In this document: positions 7,431 to 16,643 of the stretch, piece after piece
Position numbering within the stretch: the first letter of the stretch is position 1
How the letters are laid out: each line of letters begins with the position of its first letter
DNA from: Vicinamibacterales bacterium
GTDB lineage: Bacteria > Acidobacteriota > Vicinamibacteria > Vicinamibacterales > UBA8438
Direction of reading: 5' to 3'
NCBI GenBank assembly: GCA_937766455.1
Contig: CALLXD010000075.1
Span: 1-37,472, forward strand
DNA length: 37,472 nt
The notes under the pieces: model-generated
Database searches by the model: none
The model's input: the letters and a program-made list of their open reading frames with translations, nothing else
What the model was told of the DNA's origin: nothing
Translations under genes and position numbers: made by a program

Positions 7431-8864
7431 CTAGGGAGCGGGCGCCGGCACCAGCTTCCGTACCCATCCGTCGCTCTTGGTCAGCATATACAGTTCGCCG
7501 GTCGAGTCGGTGCCGAGCCGTAGGTCGGCCCGGTTGCCGGGGCCGTAGGTGTTGGGAAACCCCGCCGCGTCCGCCACGGCCCGAGTGGCACCCCCAATCA
7601 TCACGTCAATCTCCGTGATCGCTACCGGCCGCCCGGGGCTGAGTGCATCGGTGTCAATCACGAAGAGTCGGCCGCGGGGAAAGTCGGCGAACACGTATTT
7701 GCCCTGCAGGGCTGGGATCGCCTGCCCACGGTAGACGAACCCACCGCCGATGGCGTTGCCCTCGTCGTGGTCGTACTGTGCGACCGGATAGGTGAACTCG
7801 TCGTCATCCGTGTCAGGTCGTGGGTACACAGGGCCTGGTCCTCGCCCGACCGCGAAGCCGCTCGCGAACGTCCCCTCCCGAAGCCGCCAGCCGTAGTTCG
7901 CGCCCGGCCGGCCAAGATTGACCTCTTCAACCTGATTCTGGCCGATGTCCCCAATGAACATTCTGCCGTCCGTATCCCACGAGAAGTGCTGGGGATGTCG
8001 GAGACCGGAGGCCCAGATCTCGGGAGCGACCCCGGCGGTCCCGACAAACGGGTTGTCGGCTGGGATGCCGTAGCGTCTGGCCGCATCACCCGCCAGCGGG
8101 TCAATGCGCATGATCGCCCCCTGGGGGACCGCAAGGGATTGTCCGTGGTCCCGGGGGTCGTGCGCCATGCCGCCATCGCCCAGGCACGCGTAGAGCATGC
8201 CGTAGTCTGACGATCCGGCTTCCGTGTTCGGGTTGAACGCGATCATGCCGATGTTGTGGTTCGGGGCGAACTGGCCAATCCGAAACACCTCGCGGGAAGA
8301 CCCGCTGAACACGCCCGCTGTCGGGTCACTCGCCGTCCACTCCCGAATCACGCTTTCGTGGCTTTCGGCATCGTCGTCAAGGTAGTCCGCGGTACCGCTT
8401 CCGGAGGTGGCACTGTAGGCGGTGTAGAACTTCCCGAATCCCGGAGTGCCTGCCTGGCCGAACTGTGGGTGAAACGCGACGCTGACGAGGCCCGTCTCGT
8501 TCGGAAACATGGAGTCGTCGAACCCGACATCCTGTTCGCGCATGTCGAGAAAGACGACGGGATCGGCGCCGCGCTCGTCGGTGAGATAGAGCGGTCCGCG
8601 CAGGTCATTCAGTGCAAGCCGGCCGGTGCCGTCCCCGAGCGGTGTCAGGAATTGGATTCGGGCATAGGCGGCATTGGTTTGGCCGTCCTCGCTCGAGTCC
8701 GAGGTTCGCGGCACTCGCACGAACTCCTCGGCGGCGAGGACCAGGCCACTCGGTTGAATCTTTTCTGGGATCGGGTCCGAGAGCGGCGCTTGCTCGCCGG
8801 CTGCGTGCGTGGAGAGCGAGACCGCCACCAGGGCGGCACAACTGATGATTCGTAGGACGCGCAT
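7431..8864 (-). CDS. Exported PQQ-dependent sugar (glucose/sorbosone) dehydrogenase
   Basis: The protein has 477 aa from the ATG at 8864, which begins a signal peptide (MRVLRIISCAALVAVSLSTH, cut near HAAGE). It matches the soluble aldose dehydrogenase/GSDH six-bladed propeller: an early QPSGLVLAAEEFV segment, NHNIGMIAFNP with the conserved His, LYACLGDGG, ASGLRHPQHFSWD, and EEVNLGRPGANYGWR near the PQQ and calcium site. It would oxidise aldose sugars in the periplasm, passing electrons to PQQ. No PQQ biosynthesis genes lie in the window. The start sits beside an imperfect palindrome (CATAC-N6-GTATG, 8862-8877), a possible operator. Confidence 0.88.
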   Translation of the reverse strand: MRVLRIISCAALVAVSLSTHAAGEQAPLSDPIPEKIQPSGLVLAAEEFVRVPRTSDSSEDGQTNAAYARIQFLTPLGDGTGRLALNDLRGPLYLTDERGADPVVFLDMREQDVGFDDSMFPNETGLVSVAFHPQFGQAGTPGFGKFYTAYSATSGSGTADYLDDDAESHESVIREWTASDPTAGVFSGSSREVFRIGQFAPNHNIGMIAFNPNTEAGSSDYGMLYACLGDGGMAHDPRDHGQSLAVPQGAIMRIDPLAGDAARRYGIPADNPFVGTAGVAPEIWASGLRHPQHFSWDTDGRMFIGDIGQNQVEEVNLGRPGANYGWRLREGTFASGFAVGRGPGPVYPRPDTDDDEFTYPVAQYDHDEGNAIGGGFVYRGQAIPALQGKYVFADFPRGRLFVIDTDALSPGRPVAITEIDVMIGGATRAVADAAGFPNTYGPGNRADLRLGTDSTGELYMLTKSDGWVRKLVPAPAP

Positions 8865-8913
8865 ACCTAAAAGTATGAGCCGAATGACCGACCCGGATCC
8901 ACTTGGGCGTAGC

Positions 8914-10479
8914 TCAGGTGCGAATCTTGACCTTCTTCGCAAACTTGATTCTGTGGCGTGAATCGACCGTGAATCGATACGCCTCGTTCAGGCCCTTCTT
9001 GCCGCTGTGGGTGAACGCCAGCACCCGTTCGCCGTCTGTGCGGATGTGGATGATGCCGAAGTTGGTCCGCTCGAACGAGAAGAAGGTCATGTTGCGGAGC
9101 GGGCTGCCCACCGGCGGCTTTTCCTCACGGAACAGCTCGGCGAGCTCCTTGCCCGTGAACTGGCTGTCCTTGCGTGCACGGAAGAAGGCGGCCAGGTCTT
9201 TGCGCGTGTGGGCGTATTTTCTGACGGCGAAGAAGGCGGCGAGTTCGGTCGAGAAGATGATGCCGGTGTTGCCGCGGTTCACTTTGCCGAGGGCGGCCAT
9301 CAACGTGGCGCGCGGGTGAATGTGTTCCTTGCCCGCGTGCTCGTCACCGGACGAGATAATCGACACCACCGGAGCCATCGCTTTGAGCGCGCCGAAGTCG
9401 AAGTCATGCGACCCGTGGTGCGGGGCCTTGACGATCTCGGACCGGAGCTGCCTCGTGCTGCCGAGGTTCTCGCGCATGAGCTGCATCGACTCACGGTTCA
9501 GGTCCCCGGTGAGGTTGAAGCGAACATTGCCGAACGTCAGTCGGAAGCTGATGGAGTGTCCGTTGATGGTGTGCGACGCCGACAACGAGGTCGTGTTGAG
9601 GGTGTCGTCGTCGAGATGCATCTCGGCCGACTTCTTGGGCTTCTTCAGGAACGGGAGAGCGTCGCGGGACTCGCCGTCGACATTCACAGAGTGCGGGAAC
9701 GGGCCCTGGAGTTCGACCTTGATGCCTTCTTCTTTGAGGAAATCGAAGAGTTCGTCTTCCTTGTCGCCGTGCGCAATGCGTTTGAGCGTGATGGGGCCCC
9801 GTTTCTCCCAATGGTTGATGCTTGCGTTCCAGGCCTTGAAGGGCGCGTTCTGTAGCGCTTTTGGGGCTTTTCGCGGGTCGTCGTACAGCGCCACGATACC
9901 CAGGCGGCCGTCGTCCAGGGTCGCCGTCTCACCGAACATCTCCACATCGGGCAGCGTGCCAGGCGCTTTGACGAGGCCGTTGTGGTAAATCCGCTTGGGA
10001 TGGATGAACAACCGCTGATGGTCCCCGGTCTTCTTGTCGGTTTCCGTCTTACGGAGGACGTTGAGTCCTTTGAAATGGTCCGCGTCGCCGTGGGTGACCA
10101 CGATGGCGTCAATCTCCAGCGGTGTGTCGTTGGTGCTCTGCCGGTGACGGTAGCGCGCGGCGGCATGGCGCGCGAAGAGCTTGTTGTCCCCGCCGTCGAT
10201 GAAGACGATCTTCCCGTCCGGTGTTTCGAGAATCAGCCCATCTCCTTGCTGGACGTCAACCATCGACACGCTGAGGACCCCGGTCGGCCGCGTCTTCGGC
10301 GTGCCCTTGACAGTGCCTTCAAATGGCCCTGAGCCGAGGCCGAGCACCCGGACGCGTGTCCGCCCGCCCTGCTTGCCAAGTACCACAATCTCGTCACCGA
10401 ACCAGAGCGTGAACTTGGTCCCTGAGTCCGTTTTGACGACAATGAAATCTTCGTCGATGAACGTGCGGGCGTCGGGCAT
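8914..10479 (-). CDS. ComEC/Rec2-like MBL-fold hydrolase with N-terminal SH3-like region
   Basis: The protein has 521 aa from the ATG at 10479, with GGAG seven bases upstream. Residues about 20-65 (TKFTLWFGDEIVVLGKQGGR onward) look like a small beta/SH3-like domain. Then comes the ComEC-type hydrolase: SVSMVDVQQGDGLILETP, IDGG, THGDADHFKG (129-138), and the later VKAPHHGSHDFDFG metal motif. Insertions around residues 140-330 make it longer than simple family members. There is no signal peptide, so it is cytoplasmic, unlike the exported MBL at 5040. It lies 74 bases after dnaE2 on the same strand and could be read through from the mutasome operon; a nuclease-like role would fit but is unproven. 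Confidence 0.8.
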   Translation of the reverse strand: MPDARTFIDEDFIVVKTDSGTKFTLWFGDEIVVLGKQGGRTRVRVLGLGSGPFEGTVKGTPKTRPTGVLSVSMVDVQQGDGLILETPDGKIVFIDGGDNKLFARHAAARYRHRQSTNDTPLEIDAIVVTHGDADHFKGLNVLRKTETDKKTGDHQRLFIHPKRIYHNGLVKAPGTLPDVEMFGETATLDDGRLGIVALYDDPRKAPKALQNAPFKAWNASINHWEKRGPITLKRIAHGDKEDELFDFLKEEGIKVELQGPFPHSVNVDGESRDALPFLKKPKKSAEMHLDDDTLNTTSLSASHTINGHSISFRLTFGNVRFNLTGDLNRESMQLMRENLGSTRQLRSEIVKAPHHGSHDFDFGALKAMAPVVSIISSGDEHAGKEHIHPRATLMAALGKVNRGNTGIIFSTELAAFFAVRKYAHTRKDLAAFFRARKDSQFTGKELAELFREEKPPVGSPLRNMTFFSFERTNFGIIHIRTDGERVLAFTHSGKKGLNEAYRFTVDSRHRIKFAKKVKIRT

Positions 10480-10553
10480 AGGGTGGCTCCTTTGATGAAC
10501 GGATGCTAGCACTCCGCACTGTCGTGCGAAACCGAAGAGGTGGTAGCGGGCTG

Positions 10554-13500
10554 CTAGTGGAAATCCCGACTGGCTACCGTATCCGGTCGGCGCGGTAGCT
10601 CTGGATGCCACAGCGCATCAGCTACCAGATGTACGACACCGTCCGCTTTCTGGATCTTCCCGGTTACTCCGAGAAATGAGGCGGTCTTGGCAATCAGCAC
10701 ATGCTGATCGAAGACGGTTTTCCAGATCACGATATTCACGAAGCCGGTTTCGTCTTCCAGCGTCATGAAGACGACCCCGGAGGCAGTGCCGGGGCGCTGG
10801 CGGCAGATGACGAGCCCGGCATATCGGGCCTTGCGGCCGTCGCGCATCAGTGCGAGCGCGCGAGCGTCTGGAAGGCGCTGTGCGATGAGCTCCGCTCGCA
10901 CGGCCGCCAGGGGATGTCCGCGTGGGCTATGGCCGCTGGCGCGGTAGTCCCAGGCGATACTGTCGCCGAGCCCCAATGTGTCAAAGACGGGGGTTTCGTC
11001 TGCCGTCGCCTGGCCGAGCAACGTTGATGTGGGCGTGCGGGCTAGCCCGCGGACTTGCCACAACGCGTCGCGGCGGTGCGGCTGGAGCCCGGCCAGCGCG
11101 CCGGTCTCAGCCAGACGGCTCAGAGCGCGTTCATTGAGCGCGGTTCTCGAGACGACGTCGTCGACCGAATCGAACGGTGTGTGCCGCCGGGCGGTGTCGA
11201 TACGTGGCCAGTCATGGGTGTGCGACAAGCCTTTGACATACCGCAGTCCCATACGCACGGCGAAGTGTGTCGCGTCTGGGTCGTGTCGTTCCAGGGTGCA
11301 GTGCCAGTCGCTGTGAATGATGTCGATCGGGCGGATGTTGATCCCGTGTCGTTTGGCATCGTCCACGATGGTGGCCGGCGAATAGAACCCCATCGGCTGC
11401 GCATTGAGTAGCGAACAGGTAAAGACGTCGAGGTAATGGCATCGGACCCAGGACGTGGCATAGGCAATCAATGCGAAGCTGGCGGCGTGGCTTTCCGGGA
11501 AGCCGTATTCGCCGAAGCCACGAATCTGGTCGAATACCCGCTCGGCGAATGCACGCTCGATACCTTTGGCCATCATGCGGCTGATAAGCCGGTCACGATG
11601 CCGTTCGATACGGCCGCTCCGTCGCCAGGCCGCCATGTCGCGCCGAAGTTGGTCCGCTTCCCCCGGCGTGTAGTCGGCGGCGACCACCGCCAACTGCATC
11701 ACTTGTTCCTGGAAGAGCGGTACGCCCTTGGTCTTCTCGAGCACCGGCTTCAGGCAGTCGTGGGGATAGATCACCTCTTCTTCGCCGTTACGGCGTTTGA
11801 GATACGGATGCACCATGCCGCCGGTGATCGGGCCAGGGCGGACAATGGACACTTCGATCACCAGGTCGTAGTAGTTACGTGGCTTCAGTCGAGGCAACAT
11901 GGCCATCTGGGCCCGGCTCTCGATCTGGAACACGCCGACGGTGTCGCCTCGGCAGATCATGTCGTAGGTGGGGGTGTCTCCCTCCGGGATCTGAGCCATG
12001 GAGAGCCGGCGTCCATGGTGTTTCTCCAGTAACTGGAACGAGAGGTCGAGTTGGGTGAGGGCGCCGAGGCCGAGCAGGTCGACCTTGAAGAGTCCGAGAT
12101 CCTCGATGTCTTCCTTATCCCACTGGATGACCGTCCGCCCTTCCATCGTCGCGTTCTCGATTGGCACCAGGTCGTGCACCGGCTCGTGCCCCAGCAGGAA
12201 GCCGCCCGGATGAATGGAGAGGTGGCGGGGGAAGTCCTTGATTTCGTCCACCAGACGTAGGAGGTGGGCCTGGACGGCGCTGTCGGCGTCGAGCCCCACC
12301 TGTTCCACGGCTCGCTGGTCGATGGCGTCGTAATAGAAGAGTCGCTTCGCCAGCCGGTCGACGGCCGTCTCCGGGAGTCCTAGCGCCTTGCCGACCTCTC
12401 GCACGGCGGAGCGAGAGCGATAGCGAACCACGTTGGCGACCATGGCGGCATGCGTCCGTCCGTACTTGGCATACACGAACTGGATCACTTCCTCTCGTCG
12501 CTCGTGCATGATGTCGAGGTCGATATCGGGTGGCTCGGCGCGCTCACGGGAGAGAAAGCGTTCGAAGAGCAAATCCACGCGGGTCGGGTCGACCGCGGTG
12601 ATGCCCAGGCAGTAGCAGACCGCGGAGTTGGCGGCAGAGCCGCGTCCCTGGCACAGGATGCCGTGGCGTCGGCAGAACGCGACGATCTCCCACATGGTGA
12701 GGAAGTAGCCGCAGTAGTCCAGTTCGTCGATCAGGGCGAGCTCTTTGGCAATTTGCTCCCGAACGGTGGCGGGGATGGTGCCGTCGAAGCGTGTGCGGGC
12801 GCCTTCTTCGGTGAGCTGACGGAGCCAGCTGGAGGAGGTCGCGCCGTCTGGTAGCTGTTCGGAGGGGTAGCGGTAGCGGATGTCGTTGAGCGAGAAGGCA
12901 CAGCGGGACGCGATGTCCTGGGTGTGCTCGACCGCCGCCGGGTCATCGCGATAGAGCTGGGAGAAGGCGAAGGGGGCCTTCAGGTCATGCTCGGCGTTGG
13001 CGCGGGTGCGGCGGCCGGCGCGATAGAGGCTGACCCCATGTCGAATGCAGGTCAGGACGTCGTGTAGATCCCGTCGCGCAGGCGTGTGATAGAGGACCTC
13101 GGTGCCGGCAACGAGGGAGATGCCGGACTGCCGCGCCCGGGTGCGGAGCCAGCCTTCGCGTGGTACGTCCTCGGCCTGGCGATGACGAGCAAGCAGGGCA
13201 TAGAGCCGGTCGTCGAACGCATCACGTAGCGCGAGCAGGAGGGCGGCATCGCGGTCCGCGTCCGCTTCCTTCGTCCAACCGGCGGCGCCGCTCCAGACGG
13301 CAATCAGACCATCGGCATGCGCGCGGACCTCGTCGGGGGTGACGCTGCAGGTGCCCTTGGCGTGACGCAGTTGTCCGGTAGTGATCAGACGGCAGAGATT
13401 GGCGTAGCCACTGCGGTTGGTGGCGAGCAGTACCACCTGAGAGTGGGTGGTCAACGTCATCTGGGCGCCGTGGATGAGATGGAGGCCGAGTTCGCGCGCC

Positions 13501-13709
13501 CGCACGTGCGCCCGAACCACGCCATACACGCCGTCACGGTCCGTCAGGGCCAGTGACCGCAGTCCCAGGGTATGCGCCTGTTCGACCAGTTCTTCGGGGT
13601 GAGACGCACCCTCGAGAAACGAGTAGTTGCTCTTACACCAGACCGGGGTGTAGCTGCCGGTGCCGGGTCCAGACAAGGGAGGTGCGACTGGAGTCGTGGG
13701 CGCGCTCAT
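10554..13709 (-). CDS. dnaE2: Error-prone DNA polymerase III alpha subunit DnaE2
   Basis: The protein has 1051 aa, the expected length for DnaE2. The ATG at 13709 overlaps the imuB stop by four bases (ATGA), indicating translational coupling. Order: PHP domain ([32 protein letters not shown]), polymerase palm and fingers ([35 protein letters not shown] with the catalytic acidic residues, [43 protein letters not shown]), then an OB fold and a C-terminus ending SRDFH, typical of the family. With ImuA and ImuB it forms the damage-inducible mutasome used for translesion synthesis and induced mutagenesis. It is transcribed last of the lexA-imuA-imuB-dnaE2 set. Confidence 0.97.
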   Translation of the reverse strand: MSAPTTPVAPPLSGPGTGSYTPVWCKSNYSFLEGASHPEELVEQAHTLGLRSLALTDRDGVYGVVRAHVRARELGLHLIHGAQMTLTTHSQVVLLATNRSGYANLCRLITTGQLRHAKGTCSVTPDEVRAHADGLIAVWSGAAGWTKEADADRDAALLLALRDAFDDRLYALLARHRQAEDVPREGWLRTRARQSGISLVAGTEVLYHTPARRDLHDVLTCIRHGVSLYRAGRRTRANAEHDLKAPFAFSQLYRDDPAAVEHTQDIASRCAFSLNDIRYRYPSEQLPDGATSSSWLRQLTEEGARTRFDGTIPATVREQIAKELALIDELDYCGYFLTMWEIVAFCRRHGILCQGRGSAANSAVCYCLGITAVDPTRVDLLFERFLSRERAEPPDIDLDIMHERREEVIQFVYAKYGRTHAAMVANVVRYRSRSAVREVGKALGLPETAVDRLAKRLFYYDAIDQRAVEQVGLDADSAVQAHLLRLVDEIKDFPRHLSIHPGGFLLGHEPVHDLVPIENATMEGRTVIQWDKEDIEDLGLFKVDLLGLGALTQLDLSFQLLEKHHGRRLSMAQIPEGDTPTYDMICRGDTVGVFQIESRAQMAMLPRLKPRNYYDLVIEVSIVRPGPITGGMVHPYLKRRNGEEEVIYPHDCLKPVLEKTKGVPLFQEQVMQLAVVAADYTPGEADQLRRDMAAWRRSGRIERHRDRLISRMMAKGIERAFAERVFDQIRGFGEYGFPESHAASFALIAYATSWVRCHYLDVFTCSLLNAQPMGFYSPATIVDDAKRHGINIRPIDIIHSDWHCTLERHDPDATHFAVRMGLRYVKGLSHTHDWPRIDTARRHTPFDSVDDVVSRTALNERALSRLAETGALAGLQPHRRDALWQVRGLARTPTSTLLGQATADETPVFDTLGLGDSIAWDYRASGHSPRGHPLAAVRAELIAQRLPDARALALMRDGRKARYAGLVICRQRPGTASGVVFMTLEDETGFVNIVIWKTVFDQHVLIAKTASFLGVTGKIQKADGVVHLVADALWHPELPRRPDTVASRDFH

Positions 13710-15235
13710 TCCACCTCGCCATGCAGAAACCAGGCGCGTCGATGCCGGTCGTAGTAGATCCAGTTCCAGGCATCGTCCCGGGTTCGGGCGAAGTAGTACT
13801 CGCGCAGCACCGGCGTGCGCCACCATCCGCCAGACACGACATACGGGCCATGGAGATGAACCACGTGTCCATGCTGGGCGCCGCGCAACATCCACCCGTC
13901 CGGTCCATGCTGGGCGTCGCGGAAACACCCGTCCGGTTCGTGCCGCAGGCGGGACGGCAGGCGTCGTGGATGCACGAAGAACCGGCGTACGAGCGACCGG
14001 GTCTGCTCCGTCGTGGGCGTAGGCCGCACCACGTGCGCGAGTGGCAGCCAGGCGAACGTGGCTTCTGGTAAATGGCCATCGGTCAGGCAGGCGCGGACGA
14101 CGGCATCGTTTCCGAATTCCGCACGGATACGGGCCACGGCCCTGTCCGCGGCGCGGAGATCGCGCTTGGCATGCTGCTGGAACAGACGCAATTGCTCGCG
14201 CGAGGCGCGGGCCGGCGTCACGATCAGGTCAATCTCCGTCACGCCGGCGGGGAGAGGGCGGCCTTCGACACGCAGATGCACCAGGTTCAGAAGTTGCCGC
14301 GCATCGAGCGTCGGTTCAGCCGGGCGAATCTGTTCGACACGTTCGGTGCGGGGCGCGAAGGCGCTCGTATCCAGCCGCAAGCGGATTTCGAGCGCGGCCA
14401 GGGCTTCCTGACGGGTCGCCAACTGGCTCAACAGTGGGTCGAGATCGTGCTTGATCAAGAAAAGCAGCCGATGCACATCGGTCTCCGATGCGTCGAGGTC
14501 GGTATGTCTGGTCAGTGGCTCGGCGGGCGGCAGTGGCTGTAGCGGCAACACCAGATCGCCGGCTGCGTGTCGGTGCAGGCGGTGCGCATCGCGGCCGAAT
14601 CGTTTCCGGATACCCGCCGCAGGCAGGTCGACAAACGCGCCTACGGTGCGTACCCCCAGTTTGTCCAGGACGTCGCGCAGCTCCGGGTCGATGTCCAGCC
14701 GTGTGAGTGGTACCGCTCTGGCTGCCCGCTGCTCGGCGGCGGCATCCTGGAATACCGTGACACCGTCGATTTTGGAGGTGGCGTAGGTCCCGAACCGGGT
14801 AAACCCGACCACGACGTGGCCTCGAAAGTCAGACTGGCTGAGATGACGCTGCACGCGATGAGCCCAGTGCTCGAGCGAGGTAAAGAGCGGTTGCAAGCCG
14901 GAGGCATCAAGCCAGAACACGCCGGGATGATCCTCGGACGGCTCGATGTGTGGAGTGAAGCGCCGGAGCTGCTCGGTGATGGTCGTGACGCCCTCGGCAA
15001 TGTCGCCAGTGGTGATCACGACTCCGCGCAGATCGTGCACCAACGCCAACCCGGTGGCGTATGACATACCGGTCAGCACGCCACAGCGGCGCGCCGGCGC
15101 GTTGACCCACAAAATCTCGCCTTGTGGCGCGTCTCGCGTGAGCACCGCGGCTGGTTGATCGGCGCAGTCGGGGTGGCGGCGAATCAACAGCTGAAGGGGC
15201 AGGGCCGGTACGTCAACACAAGCCAGCCGGTCCAC
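13706..15235 (-). CDS. imuB: ImuB, catalytically inactive Y-family polymerase homologue
   Basis: The protein has 509 aa from a GTG at 15235, with GAGG six bases upstream; it overlaps the imuA end by 23 bases. It begins [17 protein letters not shown], the ImuB version of the Y-family N-terminus. Where active polymerases carry the SIDE motif it has LDASGL (109-114), so the second catalytic acidic pair is lost. This is the known hallmark of ImuB, which bridges the sliding clamp and DnaE2 rather than synthesising DNA. The little-finger region and C-terminal extension end in an aromatic stretch ([20 protein letters not shown]). Confidence 0.95.
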   Translation of the reverse strand: MDRLACVDVPALPLQLLIRRHPDCADQPAAVLTRDAPQGEILWVNAPARRCGVLTGMSYATGLALVHDLRGVVITTGDIAEGVTTITEQLRRFTPHIEPSEDHPGVFWLDASGLQPLFTSLEHWAHRVQRHLSQSDFRGHVVVGFTRFGTYATSKIDGVTVFQDAAAEQRAARAVPLTRLDIDPELRDVLDKLGVRTVGAFVDLPAAGIRKRFGRDAHRLHRHAAGDLVLPLQPLPPAEPLTRHTDLDASETDVHRLLFLIKHDLDPLLSQLATRQEALAALEIRLRLDTSAFAPRTERVEQIRPAEPTLDARQLLNLVHLRVEGRPLPAGVTEIDLIVTPARASREQLRLFQQHAKRDLRAADRAVARIRAEFGNDAVVRACLTDGHLPEATFAWLPLAHVVRPTPTTEQTRSLVRRFFVHPRRLPSRLRHEPDGCFRDAQHGPDGWMLRGAQHGHVVHLHGPYVVSGGWWRTPVLREYYFARTRDDAWNWIYYDRHRRAWFLHGEVE

Positions 15236-15890
15236 GACATACCTCGACGTGCTTCCACCCGGGGCCGCAGCGCTTGTCTTTGAGCATCTGCGCGGTACAG
15301 GTAAAGGTGCTGACGCCGGTTTCCCGGGCGTCGTGTGCCTGCGGATCAGGGGACGCGCATGGCTCACGGCGCGCCTCCGCCCTGAGCGAGACCAGGGCGC
15401 CGAGCGACGGGGCATCGCTCCGTTTCCGCGTCAAAAAAAGGATGGCTGACTCGTGCTTCTTGGCCAGCCCCAGCAGGCGCATCTGCATCGGGACTGGAAC
15501 CTGTGCCGTTGCACCCAGGTCGAGCACCAGCAGGCCGAATGCGCCGGAACGCGCCAGGTGTTCTGCGGCCCGAGGCAGATGGCTGACCATGGCCAGACGC
15601 ACCACGACGAGCGCGTCCAGGTCGATTCCGCCGTTGGCGACATCCGGGGGGAAGAAGGTCGTGGACGCATCGGAGAGCCAGGCCACCGGTTCCTCCGCGC
15701 GTTGCGCGTCCCGCACTAGGGAGAAGGCCAAGGTCAGGACGGCCGTGCTGCCGATGCTCGACAGTTCTGTCAACCGGCCGGCCAGGGTGGCGAGCGTCCA
15801 GGTCCGACGTGGTTCGGCAAGGGCGGGAGAGCCAGCCCCAACGAAGGCGCCAGGCTGGGGTAGGGCCAGTCGACTACTCGCATGACGCAT
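15213..15890 (-). CDS. imuA: ImuA, RecA-fold translesion accessory protein
   Basis: The protein has 225 aa from the ATG at 15890, eleven bases after lexA ends. It has the ImuA/SulA-like RecA fold. LAGRLTELSSIGSTAVLTLA stands where RecA has its Walker A loop, but the GKT residues are missing, so ATP binding is doubtful. LLVLDLGAT occupies the Walker B position. The C-terminus ends [18 protein letters not shown]. It is the inducible mutasome subunit that works with ImuB and DnaE2. The tight spacing to lexA and overlap with imuB indicate a single transcript. Confidence 0.9.
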   Translation of the reverse strand: MRHASSRLALPQPGAFVGAGSPALAEPRRTWTLATLAGRLTELSSIGSTAVLTLAFSLVRDAQRAEEPVAWLSDASTTFFPPDVANGGIDLDALVVVRLAMVSHLPRAAEHLARSGAFGLLVLDLGATAQVPVPMQMRLLGLAKKHESAILFLTRKRSDAPSLGALVSLRAEARREPCASPDPQAHDARETGVSTFTCTAQMLKDKRCGPGWKHVEVCRGPAGLC

Positions 15891-15900
15891 GCTCGAGTCC

Positions 15901-16545
15901 TCACTCCAGCGTGCGACGCACTTCGATGACTTTCCCCAACAGAGTGATCTCCCGGTCGGTGCGGATCGGCTCGAAGTCAGGGTTCTCTGGATGCAATTCC
16001 ACTTGTCCGCCGCGCAGGCGTAACCGCTTGACGGTCGCTTCGTCGTCGACCAGGGCCACCACAAGGGCGCCGGAGTCAGCGGTCGGCTGGCGGCGCACGA
16101 TGACCAGGTCGCCCGGAAAAATGCCAGCCCCGGTCATGCTTTCGCCCTGGACGCGGAGCGCAAACACGTCGTCGCGCGCTGCCTGGCTACCATGACCACC
16201 ATGGTCACGAGGGGGGCGGCCGGCCGGCATCGGGACATAGCCGTCGAGTTCTTCCGTGGCGGTGGTGAGCTGCCCTGCTTGCACCCGGCCCAAGACGGGA
16301 ACCCATCGGGTTGGACTTGGGACGTCGAGTTGCTCCAGCAGACGATAGCCCCGTGCCTTGCCGCGCGCGGACAGCAGGCGTCCCTCGGCTACCAGCTTTT
16401 CCAGGTGATATCGCGCGGTCTGCGGTGTTCGGAAACCAAACACGTCCTGCACGTCACGCACCGTTGGCGGGTCACCGGCGAGGAGGCGTTCGCGGACAAA
16501 GAGGAAGACTCGCTCACGGGTCGTGCCGAGCGGGACAGGGCTCAT
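15901..16545 (-). CDS. lexA: LexA-type SOS repressor of the mutasome operon
   Basis: The protein has 214 aa. An N-terminal winged-helix region (residues 1-70; TVRDVQDVFGFRTPQTARYH) binds DNA. A linker holds the Ala90-Gly91 autocleavage bond (VLGRVQAGQL), and the peptidase domain carries Ser136 (VQGESMTGAGI) and Lys173 (DDEATVKRL). Activated RecA should trigger self-cleavage and derepress the operon. The DNA-reading helix differs from E. coli LexA, as in LexA proteins that head imuAB-dnaE2 operons (LexA2-like), so its operator need not be the canonical box. There is almost no Shine-Dalgarno before the ATG and a very short predicted leader. Confidence 0.94.
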   Translation of the reverse strand: MSPVPLGTTRERVFLFVRERLLAGDPPTVRDVQDVFGFRTPQTARYHLEKLVAEGRLLSARGKARGYRLLEQLDVPSPTRWVPVLGRVQAGQLTTATEELDGYVPMPAGRPPRDHGGHGSQAARDDVFALRVQGESMTGAGIFPGDLVIVRRQPTADSGALVVALVDDEATVKRLRLRGGQVELHPENPDFEPIRTDREITLLGKVIEVRRTLE

Positions 16546-16549
16546 CCAC

Positions 16550-16580
16550 AGACAATATAATACATTTGTATTACGATCAA
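16550..16580 (-). promoter_or_regulatory. lexA promoter with a perfect 16-bp palindrome (candidate LexA operator)
   Basis: Positions 16558-16573 read TAATACATTTGTATTA, a perfect inverted repeat (TAATACA-N2-TGTATTA). On the minus strand a -35-like TTGATC (16580-16575) and a -10-like TATTGT, 17 bases further, bracket or overlap it, so a bound repressor would block the promoter. The palindrome ends 12 bases before the lexA ATG. A transcript starting just past the -10 would have a leader of only a few bases. The motif differs from the E. coli, Bacillus and alphaproteobacterial SOS boxes. Confidence 0.7.
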
Positions 16581-16643
16581 TATGTCTTACGTGGAGCCCC
16601 GTGGTGCCGCGTCTGCTACGAGGTGTGGTGATACGGCGGGTCG

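Noticed and set aside
9007-9855. Long open frame on the plus strand opposite the MBL gene
   Set aside because: It is antisense to a gene with clear metal motifs; its composition (many Val, Arg and Glu in repeats) is typical of GC-rich shadow frames.
15236-15415. N-terminal extension of ImuB
   Set aside because: The extra 60 residues are the imuA coding region in another frame; family length and motif position support the GTG at 15235.
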